A stretch of DNA of 20,000 bases from Bigelowiella natans CCMP2755 (lineage: Eukaryota > Cercozoa > Chlorarachniophyceae), in NCBI GenBank assembly GCA_000320545.1, contig ADNK01000914.1:1-20000 (forward strand), given 5' to 3'. This document shows positions 1-8,399 of the stretch, one piece after another. Made by a program: the position numbers and the translations under genes. The notes beneath the pieces are model-generated. The model ran no database searches and was not told where the DNA came from. It was given only the letters and a program-made list of their open reading frames with translations. Numbering within the stretch: the stretch's first letter is position 1; each line of letters starts with the position of its first letter.

Positions 1-48
1 GGGGGGGGGAGGGAGGGGGGGGGGGGGGGGCAATGTTACTGGACACTG

Positions 49-84
<36 letters not shown>

Positions 85-151
85 ATATCACGCACGCGCC
101 ACTCTTTTACCACTTTCGAGCGAAAGCATAGAGAAGATTTGGTGAGAGACG
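1..151. repeat. G-rich tract and (TA)n microsatellite upstream of the first gene
   Basis: Positions 1-30 are almost pure G with two A interruptions. Positions about 51-80 are an alternating TA run. From 81 to 151 the sequence is ordinary and leads to an ATG at 152. No gene is visible. The tract may be the end of an intergenic spacer or part of a promoter region. Confidence 0.8.
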
Positions 152-665
152 ATGCGGCTAGTAGTCATCATCCTTGCTGTGAGTGCCGTCGGGGTCTGCT
201 TGAGCTGCTTGAGGTTTTATCGCCTCTGACATGATGAATTAAGGGGGGGATAGAGTCACCACATATTCGAAAGAGCTTTGCAATTATTGAGAGGGAAAAG
301 CACAACAGTCATAACCCAACACCGTAGGTTCCGACATTGCAAATTCACGAAGGCGAACTTCCCAAGCAAGGAAGAAGGTCCTCTACTACCCGCCTTTGCG
401 CTGCTTTGCTATTAATAAGCAGAACTGATGGATGTGTATTATAGCATTGGTCATTTCTTTCTTGTATGTGCGGGTAATACATAATCACGTTCTCTCTCTC
501 GCCCTTCCCCCCCCCTCCTTCTCTCCTTCCCATATTCACTTGCTGGTTGTAGGCGCAAAGAAGCTCGCCAAGCCCATTGCCCAGGTATTGCGTAAACAAC
601 TCACGAACAGACAAACAGAAGTGACGCAAGAATCGTAAGAATAGTTATATGTAGAATTATCACAA

Positions 666-701
<36 letters not shown>

Positions 702-888
702 GTCCTCATCATAATGATCTATCATCGTGAATACCTCCCTCCTCGCCCTTCTCATCCTCGCACTCGTCTTCGGTTGGTAATAGGCGTTCAGTTCCACCAT
801 AGGGTGGGCAAGAGAATCGTTGATTCTGCTAATACCTGCTGCGCTCAAAATCAACCCACAGCTAGGTCAGTAGAAGAGCCCCCCCCTT

Positions 889-920
<32 letters not shown>

Positions 921-1448
921 GTCCATTCACATATGTACAATAGCTCGCAACCAACACCATTATCATTGCCAACAGATTGTCATTGTGTGTTTGTGCGTAA
1001 GCGTGCGCGCGCGCGCTTTTTAAGGTTAATGTACACTGTACGCTGTCTATATGATGGACTTGCTCAAATAACCCCCCCCCCCCCCCGTCCTTCCCCCTCA
1101 GCATATGTGATGATTGGCCTTCTGGGAGTCATGATGCTCCTCGTTGTTCTTAGAATGGTTGTTTTACGAGTAGATGTGTTAGCCATCAACTGATCACAGT
1201 GCGCCTCTCACCTTGGCACTGTCATATCGTGGTTTTGATACACGCGAAGGCGTTATAATATATATACACATATCCATTGATATACAACTCGCGTCAGCTG
1301 TTCCCCTCGCAACACGTGACTATTCCTCTGCGCCAACGTGTGCTGCCCCTCCCCATATGCGCGTTTGCACGCGTATTGATTCTGACAAAGACCCTCATCT
1401 ACATCTTTACTCTGCTTTTAGCTTCATATGGCCTTCTCTTTCGGGAAG
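152..1448 (+). CDS. 5' exons of an unrecognised membrane-type protein gene
   Basis: I do not recognise the product. A phase-consistent chain of seven exons can be read: 152-178, 328-377, 445-473, 553-634, 792-865, 1102-1169 and 1298-1448. The ATG at 152 opens a short hydrophobic N-terminus (MRLVVIILA), like a signal or signal-anchor sequence. The 553-634 exon is basic (AKKLAKPIAQVLRKQL). Exons 792-865, 1102-1169 and 1298-1448 each encode a hydrophobic stretch long enough for a membrane helix (for example LILLIPAALKI, VMIGLLGVMMLLVVL and TLIYIFTLLLASYGLLF). Donors include GTGAGT, GTAATA, GTAAGA and GTACGT. Introns carry the (AT)n at 668-700, the (AC)n at 892-919 and the poly-C at 1071-1086. 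After 1448 a further exon may begin at 1481 (after CTTAG), but frames become ambiguous in the ATG repeat. C/T-rich DNA can mimic hydrophobic protein, so some helices may be false. Confidence 0.4.
668..700. repeat. (AT)n microsatellite
   Basis: About 16 uninterrupted AT units, lying inside a proposed intron (635-791) of the first gene. Confidence 0.95.
891..919. repeat. (AC)n microsatellite
   Basis: About 14 CA/AC units within the proposed intron 866-1101. The same intron also holds an alternating GCGC stretch near 1003-1016 and a poly-C run near 1071-1086. Confidence 0.95.
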
Positions 1449-1544
1449 GTACGTGTGCGCCACTCCCCGTGTGTACTTAGACAGCCTACGACGATCAGAG
1501 TGGCCGCTCACCCAATGGATATGTTCCTTAAAAGGATGATGATA

Positions 1545-1545
1545 G

Positions 1546-1578
<33 letters not shown>
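1545..1578. repeat. (ATG)n trinucleotide repeat
   Basis: Ten or more consecutive ATG units. On + the repeat reads as poly-Met in one open frame and poly-Asp in another, so it blurs the exon boundary after 1481. Confidence 0.95.
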
Positions 1579-1877
1579 CGTTGATGAGTAATTGTGATGA
1601 GGGTATACCGGAGTCGATGATTTCTGACTGGAATGTACACAATGCAGGTGTGCTGTGGATGTTCTGCAGGCACCTTCCTCTCCCTCGTGGCATCGGTAAT
1701 GATAACAACTCGCTGCCGCTGCTTTCCCTGTGATGATCACCAGCAGTAGAGTCAAGATATATTAACAATGCAATAACCACAACAATAACAACAGCATGCT
1801 AGTAAGAGAAAAAATAGACGGGATAATATGATAGATCGCGTGTATATGGGCATATATCCTTGATTGATTGGAAAGCT

Positions 1878-1888
1878 CTCCATCGTCC

Positions 1889-1922
<34 letters not shown>

Positions 1923-2163
1923 TATAGCACTAGCATTCTTTCATCGATACACTCTCCATGCCGCATCTCATCGTGCCGATGGTCAACCCGTGCAGGCTGG
2001 ACTTGCAACTGCCGTATTGCTCTCCCCCCTCACCAAGCCGCTCATGGACCGAGAACCGAACAGTAATCATTATGATGACGACGATGATGATGATGACGTT
2101 GATGATGATGATGATGACAATGCCTACGGAGATGTGAAGATGAGCAGAGTTAAAGTAAATTGA
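1878..2163 (+). CDS. Candidate exon: hydrophobic (ATC)n segment followed by a conventional coding stretch
   Basis: One open frame runs from about 1864 to a TGA at 2161-2163. It starts with a poly-Ile run made by the (ATC)n repeat at 1888-1921. It then gives a non-repetitive segment with mixed residues (for example RADGQPVQAGLATAVLL and KPLMDREPN) that looks coding. It ends in a poly-Asp tract from GAT repeats at about 2072-2118. A GTAATC donor at 2063 would splice the Asp tract out, and an acceptor could be the AAAG ending at 1877. It probably belongs to the same + strand gene as the exons upstream, but the joins are not established. Confidence 0.35.
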
Positions 2164-2164
2164 A

Positions 2165-2359
2165 ATGCCGGTTGAAAATAACCCTAATGGCTCGCAACTT
2201 TCCTCCCTCCCCCCCGACATGTTCGCCGATTGCCTATATCCAATTTCAAGCCTCCCCTGCCTTGTTCTTGTAACTCTCTTAGACGTGCGCAACTGGGGGT
2301 TGAAGGGACCTGGAGGGGGGGGGGGAGAGGAATACGCTCCCATTGCCTTCGTAGGGTAA
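2165..2359 (+). CDS. Candidate coding segment, hydrophobic, unrecognised
   Basis: An open frame beginning at an ATG one base after the stop of the previous candidate exon encodes a plausible mixed sequence (LPPDMFADCLYPISSLPCL, then VLVTLLDVRNW) and ends in a glycine run from the poly-G at about 2314-2325. The clustering of this frame with neighbouring + strand candidates supports coding, but I cannot define splice joins on either side. It may be the start of a separate gene or an internal exon. Confidence 0.3.
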   Translation: MPVENNPNGSQLSSLPPDMFADCLYPISSLPCLVLVTLLDVRNWGLKGPGGGGGEEYAPIAFVG

Positions 2360-2444
2360 CGATTGTAGTTAATATCTCGGAAGGATGCAGAACAAGGGGA
2401 GGGGGGAGAGGAGGCGTTGTCGATTCGAATGCTTGATGTGTATC

Positions 2445-3044
2445 ATGGAGACAGCGGCTGTCCTAAAAACAATCCTCTCCTGTGCAACGACGTGGTGATG
2501 ATGAAGGATTGGTGAATATCGGAAATAGCATTACCACCAGTGCGGATGCTAATAATATCATCTGCTTTGTTGTTATCATTATTATTGCTGTTGTGGTTGT
2601 TATTATCATCATCGTTTCAGCGTGTTTGAGATGTCGAAGCTCAACGAATACGTCCTCTCCGTGGATACCTCTTACATGTCATCACCCAAACAAAAAAACA
2701 AAACACAGTCAACCAATCACTCATCATCAGTACCAAAAGCCATTTACTCCCCCCCCCCCCCCCCCCCCCTCTCATATCTCAACTAGAGGCAGCAAGCAAG
2801 CTGCAAGCAACGGCTCTCGTACCGAATATTTGAATTCCGAGAGGCGCCCCTCTCCCCTCCACTCCATTGCGTGGATGTTGTTTCCCAGAGGCTGATGCTT
2901 ATGGATGATGATGATGTTGTTGTTGTTGTTGTTGTTGTATTCGCAGGTTGGGGTCGTTGGACGAAGAGAGCGGCGAGGTGTACACTGGCTACCTAGATCT
3001 TGGAACCCCTGCCCTCTCCGTCACTATGAACGCTGCGAGGAAGG
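2445..3044 (+). CDS. Candidate exons: possible gene start, membrane helix, and an acidic exon
   Basis: An ATG at about 2445 opens METAAVLKTILSCATT. A GTGGTG donor in phase 2 and a CCAG acceptor join it to an exon with a strongly hydrophobic stretch (from GTT/ATT repeats) followed by CLRCR, a stop-transfer-like pattern. A GTACCA donor near 2729, also phase 2, fits the acceptor TCGCAG at 2946. The exon 2947-3044 then encodes a conventional acidic sequence (LGSLDEESGEVYTGYLDLG) and ends at GTGAGG. The intron between them holds a poly-C run and a (TTG)n repeat. It is unclear whether this is a new gene or the middle of one that began at 152. The hydrophobic helix is also open in a second frame. 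Confidence 0.35.
2750..2938. repeat. Poly-C run and (TTG)n repeat in a proposed intron
   Basis: Poly-C spans about 2750-2769 and (TTG)n about 2915-2938. Both fall within the proposed intron ending at 2946. Confidence 0.9.
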
Positions 3045-3069
3045 GTGAGGAGTGGGGCACAGGTATCAA

Positions 3070-3177
3070 AGCTGCTGCTGCTGCTGCTGCTGCTGCTTGC
3101 CAGCCAATTCGTACAATAATCTACTGGGCTACAATATAAATATGGAAACACACGCACACACACACACACACATAGAG

Positions 3178-3214
<37 letters not shown>

Positions 3215-3440
3215 AGGACTGAGACGCTTCGTCGATGGCTTGACGCTGTTCCGCATCGCACAGATATTGCGAATTGGAATTCATGTCAGTGAGTAGCAGC
3301 AGCAGTAGTAGTAGGAGGAGGAGGAGGAGGCCGCACAAATCCCAACACTGCACGGCTGTGTATAGTGTGCTGTAGGAAATGTCATGTGTAAATGTGTATG
3401 TGTATGTGTTGTGTTGCGTTTTGTGTGTGTGCGCGCGCGT
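3070..3440. repeat. Cluster of five microsatellites
   Basis: In order: (GCT)n about 3070-3097, (AC)n about 3149-3172, (TA)n about 3180-3211, an AGC/AGT/AGG trinucleotide block about 3295-3329, and a TG-rich block ending in alternating GCGC about 3385-3440. No confident exon lies here. A short exon between ACAG at 3262 and the GTGAGT at about 3289, and a tiny one ending at GTGTAA near 3387, are possible. Confidence 0.9.
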
Positions 3441-3498
3441 CTCTGATGTAAGTTAAATATCCTCCTCCTCCCTGTTATTATTCTTCTTATTCTTCCAG

Positions 3499-4902
3499 GT
3501 AAAGGGGAATAGGGAGATGCAACGCTTGGAGCTCTACCTCTCTATATTAGGTCGCACTAGCAGTAGTAGGAAGAGAGGAATTGTAGGAAAAAAGGGCGAT
3601 GGCAATCATGATGATGATGACGAAACAAACCGCTTGGGAGAATATTAAGGGGGGGGTGGGGCAAACGTTGAACACCGAGTAGGTTTCTGCATGTTTCTGC
3701 TACAATCGTCGATGATGCATCATTAAAATGGTGGCAGGGTCTGGATATCTCATGGGGGCGGAGAAGTCAGGTCGTCACGAGGCCAAAATCAAACGAATAT
3801 TTCTAGCGATGATTTTCGGGGAGGGGGGGGGGGAAGGTCTTTTGGCAGACTGCTTCTCCCATGGTAATCAGCAGGAAAAAAGGATGTGGTAGGACATCGG
3901 AGCTCACACTAGCACACAGATAATAGACAGATTCTGCTAATGTAGCTCATCTGCAGCTGATTCATCTGTGCACGTTCTTATCGTGATACAGGGGAATTCT
4001 GGAAGCGAGTGCTTGGGATAGGGATCGGTTGGATTTCTATTCTTTTTATTTCCTTCCTCTTCTTCCAGTAGTTGCCGCGATGTCCTCTTGATGGCATGTG
4101 TCGTCATGGATACGGATATTGCTATTTGATGCTTCAGTAGTTTGGAACAATGCCGCATGGGCTCTCATCTCCCCCATTCTGCTCTCTGGCACCCTCCGAC
4201 ACACTAATGAACCAATGCATGTTTGTACGCACACCTTACCATACAGGAGAAGCGGTGATTCGAGATGATCATGAGACAAACAAGGTAGGGGAATGAAAAT
4301 GGGAGGCGCATGGATTAAATGACGCTTTTAAATTAGAAATGTAAATGGTTTTCCTTCGGTAATTCTCACCACCACCACCACTACGACTTTCACAATCATC
4401 ATCCCATGATTAAGTTACCATTTTTCTTCCATTGCATTAGATATCTGTGAGCGCCAAATGCGAGAAAGGCGAATCTAGCCTCTTATGCTCTGCAAGTGGT
4501 GCGTATTTTACTATTATTCTCAATACTATGGCATGCTAAGGGCTGCAAACGAAGGATCTGGCCATGAACCCGCGAATTTTGAATTTCTCTCCTTTCTCTT
4601 GATGCTGAGCGAGATGTTGTATTTGTAACGAATGGATAGGCGATGGAACCATTGCAGGCTCTCTGGACCTCATTCCACTCATGACGAAACAGCATGGGGT
4701 TGAAGAAGCCTGCGTATAATAACTGGATAAATGGATAAATAAATGATAATGGGTGGAGATTGTGGACATGACTATCAATCGGGGTGCTAAGCTTACATGA
4801 ACTCTGCGCCTTACTGTATTTCAGGTGAATCACCCAAATGTTGACAAATTTGACAAAGCACACGCGGATGTCTTGTCCGTCGGGCTCACTGTGGTACTGT
4901 AA
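3499..4902 (+). CDS. 3' exons of an unrecognised gene, ten phased exons with stop
   Basis: I do not recognise the product. Ten exons join in a single frame: 3499-3550, 3738-3863, 3931-3982, 4069-4102, 4141-4284, 4441-4502, 4541-4618, 4658-4698, 4792-4824 and 4859-4902. They total 666 nt, that is 221 residues plus TAA. Acceptors are good (for example TTCTTCCAG before 3499 and before 4069). Donors range from GTAATC to GTC types. The protein looks helical and leucine-rich (REMQRLELYLSILG, VAHLQLIHLCTFLSSC, FEFLSFLLMLSEML) with a Gly/Glu turn (FGEGGGEGLL). This could be an ARM/HEAT-like helical repeat, but no family signature is clear. The 4859-4902 exon is short and the 4825-4858 intron is only 34 nt. 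The alternative is an exon starting at 4825 in another frame. The chain starts in phase 0, so it must continue from upstream exons. Confidence 0.55.
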
Positions 4903-4906
4903 TAAA
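4901..4906 (+). terminator. AATAAA polyadenylation-type signal overlapping the stop codon
   Basis: The stop codon TAA at 4900-4902 overlaps AATAAA at 4901-4906. This suggests a very short 3' UTR for the upstream gene. AATAAA can also occur by chance in A-rich DNA. Confidence 0.45.
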
Positions 4907-5979
4907 GCTACTCTATGATGCACAAATCATAAAGAGGATAGAACTGTAGGAGGGGGGAATACACAAAAGAAAAGAAGAAAGAGGGCTAACAATGAATGTA
5001 CAGCTGACAATAAAGAAGTTTCTCTAATTTTGTCCGAAGGTGAATTGATGAGCCGATGCGAGAATATCAAGGAATCTTCGGATTGATTCACATTTGTGAT
5101 AGCCTGAAGATCAAAGCTGTTTAAATGCATGTGTGTCATGCAACAAGATGGCCCTCATGTCGACTATCACTACGAAACAATGCAATTCATTGCTACATTT
5201 CTGATGTAGACGCTCATCTTGCTAGCTAGCTAGCTTGCTAGCTTGAGCAAAAGTGAGAATCGTCTAAGGGTTGCCAGACGCGAAGTTCTACGGACAAAAT
5301 TGATCATTATGCTCCATTTGCCTCAGCACTCTGGGAAAACAATGTGCGCAAACATGCTGCTAGTTGTTATGCATTCGTTCGCGTCATTGCGCAGGCTGTT
5401 GTAGCTCAACCGTGTTGATGTAGCTTGTTGAGCATCGCTTGCAGCACAGCTAGACAGCAGTGTGTCCAGCTGCCCTCATTTTTCAACATCTAGATGATTG
5501 TCATCAATTTGCGGTTGCCCATTGCTAGAGAACATTTGCGAGTGGAGGCATGGTGGCAACACATCATCGCTAGATCACTGCCATTCTAGCCATTCTAGCA
5601 TTGCGTATCATGGTGCACGGTCGCAGATGTGAAAGCTATCGCCTCATCGATAAATCATATCGCGCATTCCATTTTGAATTGTCCCTTTGATGCATTGCAA
5701 GTGATCATTTGGACTCTGAAAAGGACACGGGTTCTGTAATTTTGTAACACATCGCCAAATGACGTCTAGTTTGCGCCAAACCTCATTTTGTGGAGCCATT
5801 CTAGCATTGCATGTATGTTAAAGCACTGATCCATTAGCTTTCGAAATCATCAATACCTCCAGCTAATGTTGTCTCAACCGATTCTGAAAGTCCACTACAT
5901 TGGCCGCCGCAGAATTACGACTGATCGTGCCAACTTAAATTTCGCAAATTTCACACTTTATACACAGCTTTATTACAAA
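4907..5979. other. Convergent spacer with CTAG-rich degenerate repeats
   Basis: No gene seen. It lies between the 3' ends of the + gene ending at 4902 and the - gene ending at 5980. From about 5,215 it is rich in CTAG and GCTAG words, including tandem TAGC at about 5220-5247. The 12-mer CATTCTAGCATT occurs at 5591-5602 and 5797-5808, with a partial copy at 5582-5590. CTAGATCACTG is at 5570-5580. The same words recur in the other convergent spacer (16815-17785). Confidence 0.75.
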
Positions 5980-5994
5980 TTATTGAAGTACACA
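5980..5994 (-). other. CaaX prenylation motif (CVLQ)
   Basis: The last codons of the CH-LIM gene read Cys-Val-Leu-Gln-stop, preceded by another Cys. C-a-a-Q boxes are typical farnesyltransferase substrates, and the upstream Cys could be palmitoylated. This is a motif-level prediction only. Confidence 0.7.
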
Positions 5995-7359
5995 GCAGCT
6001 CCCAGTCGGTTTTTTATCTTTATCAGCGGGGGTTTCCTGTTCAGGTAATACCACGTTTGACGCGTTCCAGCACTCAGGGTGCAGAAACCCACCATTTTTC
6101 GCATTAAAGTAGGTCTTTTCAATAGGCTTTCCACATTCTGTGCACACGAAGCATTGTGGATGATAAATCTTCCCGGCAACAATCTTCTGAGATAGTGCGG
6201 GTTCATTGCACACGACGCACCTTTTTATCACGAAAAAAAATGATGTAAAATTTTGAAATGGTGCAATTAAAAAATACCGACTTTGCGACGTGCTTTGCAT
6301 TCCAGCATTTTGTATCAAGAATGTGCCCTTCCTTTGTTATATGATAATTCCCACCGATGGGATTCTTACATTCATGGCATACGACGCATTTTTCATGATA
6401 TCGTTTTCCTCCCAAGATGACGCCAGATCTTCCAGGAAGTCCACATGCAGCGCATTCAGGCATTACGTCTGAATAATCGTCATGCTGATACCGGAAAGCA
6501 AATCAAACATTTGAAACACATTGGTCTATTTCAATTATGTTTTACAATCTTACTCTAATTATTGCAAACTTTGGGTTTAATTTTGGCCCTCTGTAGGATT
6601 CCATGTCTTTAATTAGTGTTCCTAAGCTAATACGTACATCACTATTTGATCAGATCAATTTACTTTGACAATGTGGTGACTAAAACTCACCGATAAAGAT
6701 GATCCACTACAGCCTGGATGTTTGTCTCCTCATAAAGGTTTTCAGGAGTAAAAAGTTCCTCATCTTTCATTCCAAGCTTTTTGCAACTTGTTAGATATGA
6801 CTTCAGATTTTCCTTTGAAAGTAAGAACAAGAGCATGAGATAATGAAATTATCGAAACTATAACATTGTGGCTAGATACCTTATCATTCATTGGCGAACG
6901 ATCGATGTGAATACTATCTTTGTGTACGGATCCTTGCTTAATGGTGTTTATAAGTTTACATAATACCTGTCCTGTGAAACAAATGAAATTCGTTTCACCC
7001 TTAAATTTCTTCTGATACCGTGTTCATTTGTACATTCGACCAAATTGACATCGAATGTTAGGGGTCATACAAGAGAGAGGCCACTAAGAGGTCACCAGTA
7101 TGGGCACATATGATTTTGCAAACCTATCGCTAGCGCCTACAACGACGAAATAAATACAAATTGAAGAAGGACCAGATTTGAGTCCTTCGATGAAGCTTGG
7201 GACCTTTTCATGCGTTACCCTCTATTTGTATTGTAAGTTAAAAATGGAAGTAATCGAGAGTTCGTTTTAGATGCACGCATTTTTTGTTTGGACGACCGCA
7301 ATCCAATCCTGCAGCTCCTTTGCCTCCCGAGCACTTACGTCCGGGCTCCAGGATTCCAT
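5980..7359 (-). CDS. CH-LIM-LIM protein with C-terminal CaaX box
   Basis: Complete gene of seven exons: 7359-7277, 7219-7173, 6971-6880, 6812-6691, 6590-6554, 6484-6282 and 6220-5980. They total 825 nt, giving 274 residues. A single calponin-homology domain covers about residues 10-115. It includes ELQDWIAVV, the core GQVLCKLIN and KKLGMKDEELFTPENLYE, which match calponin/transgelin-type CH domains. LIM1 starts at Cys138 (CAACG) and LIM2 at Cys196 (CVVCN). The tail ends GSCCVLQ, a CaaX prenylation box (Gln at X favours farnesyl) with an adjacent Cys. By family, CH and LIM modules serve actin-associated adaptors; membrane anchoring is inferred. Two donors are unusual: GTCCTT at 7172 and GTCGGT at 6281. 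At 6281 the stronger-looking GTATTT three bases later would break the frame. The start ATG at 7359 directly precedes the CH domain. It is divergent from the kinase gene at 8379. Confidence 0.85.
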
Positions 7360-8378
7360 TTTTTCCGACTTCCGAGCAGTGATTTTGTTTCGAATGAATG
7401 CCCCTCACAATCGTATGGTGCGTCAGGATTTAGGTTTGTCGCGATGCAAAAACAAATTCTCCCTGGCACCACGCATGTGCAGAAGATTTGGCATGTACGA
7501 CTGGAGAAGAATACCATTTCAATACGAAAGGTAGGCCTAAAACAGATAGGGATTCCGTGAAAGTATGCCGGAGATCCTACAGACCGACATCTACTTCATA
7601 TTGTCGCTTAAAATGATTCTGGCTACACTAGAGCACATCCAGTTCTCTACATTGTTTCCTTTTTTTTTTTATTGAATGAGAGTGGGATGCGCGTGTCACA
7701 AAGGAAGCAATTGTACAACAAATATGATCCCATCAGCCAGAATCGTAGGACGCAGGTAGAAATACCCCTGTGCGGAGACAACCTTAAAAAGTGGTGCGAA
7801 GGATAGAATTCGAGACGGAATCCCATGCGCGACGCAAAAGTGTTGATGTCGAACACGTAAATACATGAGAGTTTTGGCGCCATAACGCTTGCACGTTCCG
7901 ACAGGTACAAAGGGATTCCGGATACCGGCATCGCATCATGGCGTTTTGAGGCCATTTCTTGAAAACTAGCACGTCCACCAGGCAACCGCTCAGGCATTTC
8001 CAAAGAGAGGGAGAGGCAGCACAAAAAAAAAAACGAGGAACAAATAATTGCAAGACATTTATGTAGGAATAGTTGCGATGGTTCGTGTCGCGGAGCAGGA
8101 ACGAGAAGCCTTTGAGCTTTTTGTTACAAATTCCTAGAGAGCATTGATAAACCCGGACGCACGTTCCCCCCTCACAGTGCTTTCTAGTCTCGCTTCCTTG
8201 GCATCTGTTGTTGTCACAGCAACAGCGTTGTTGCAGGAAGGAAACCGAGAGACTTTTAGTAGCTATACATAGACATCCATTTGTAGCAGGGAAGAAATTG
8301 CGAGTTTTGTGGGGAGCGTGGAGGGTTATCGATTCTAGGTGTACTTTTTGAAAGCTACCTCGGCAGAAGATTCGTACA
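7360..8378. promoter_or_regulatory. Divergent intergenic region between the CH-LIM and ankyrin-kinase genes
   Basis: About 1.0 kb separates two start codons on opposite strands, so promoters of both genes should lie here. I see no convincing spliced gene inside, and no clear TATA element. A run of 11 T lies at about 7660-7671 and an A run at about 8022-8033. Unlike the two convergent spacers, it lacks the CTAG-rich repeat words. 5' untranslated exons cannot be excluded. Confidence 0.5.
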
Positions 8379-8399
8379 ATGGGAAACTCAAGGAGCAAG
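8379..8399 (+). other. N-myristoylation motif at the start of the ankyrin-kinase
   Basis: The N-terminus MGNSRSK has Gly at 2, Ser at 6 and Lys at 7, the classical N-myristoyltransferase preference. The following about 35 residues are strongly basic. Confidence 0.6.

Noticed and set aside
792-1448. Nucleotide-sugar/drug-metabolite transporter (SLC35-like) identity for the 5' gene
   Set aside because: A faint resemblance (…ESLILLIPAAL…) was noticed, but the expected downstream motifs are missing, so no family is claimed.
1545-1921. Possible CRISPR-like or satellite array
   Set aside because: The periodicity is 3 bp (ATG/ATC). There are no spacer-repeat units, and microsatellites explain it.
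1930-2343. 137-codon - strand frame with an Ile-rich stretch
   Set aside because: The hydrophobic run is only the GAT/ATC repeat read backwards. The + strand frames here have better composition.
4138-4220. Hydrophobic alternative frame in the 4141-4284 exon (LVWNNAAWALI)
   Set aside because: It needs a 28-nt intron to rejoin the next exon. The frame starting at 4141 is open for all 144 nt and joins directly.
4859-4899. Protein-kinase fragment (ADVLSVGLTVVL resembles ADVxSxG)
   Set aside because: It is the last 13 residues of a gene with no other kinase motif, so it is a chance similarity.
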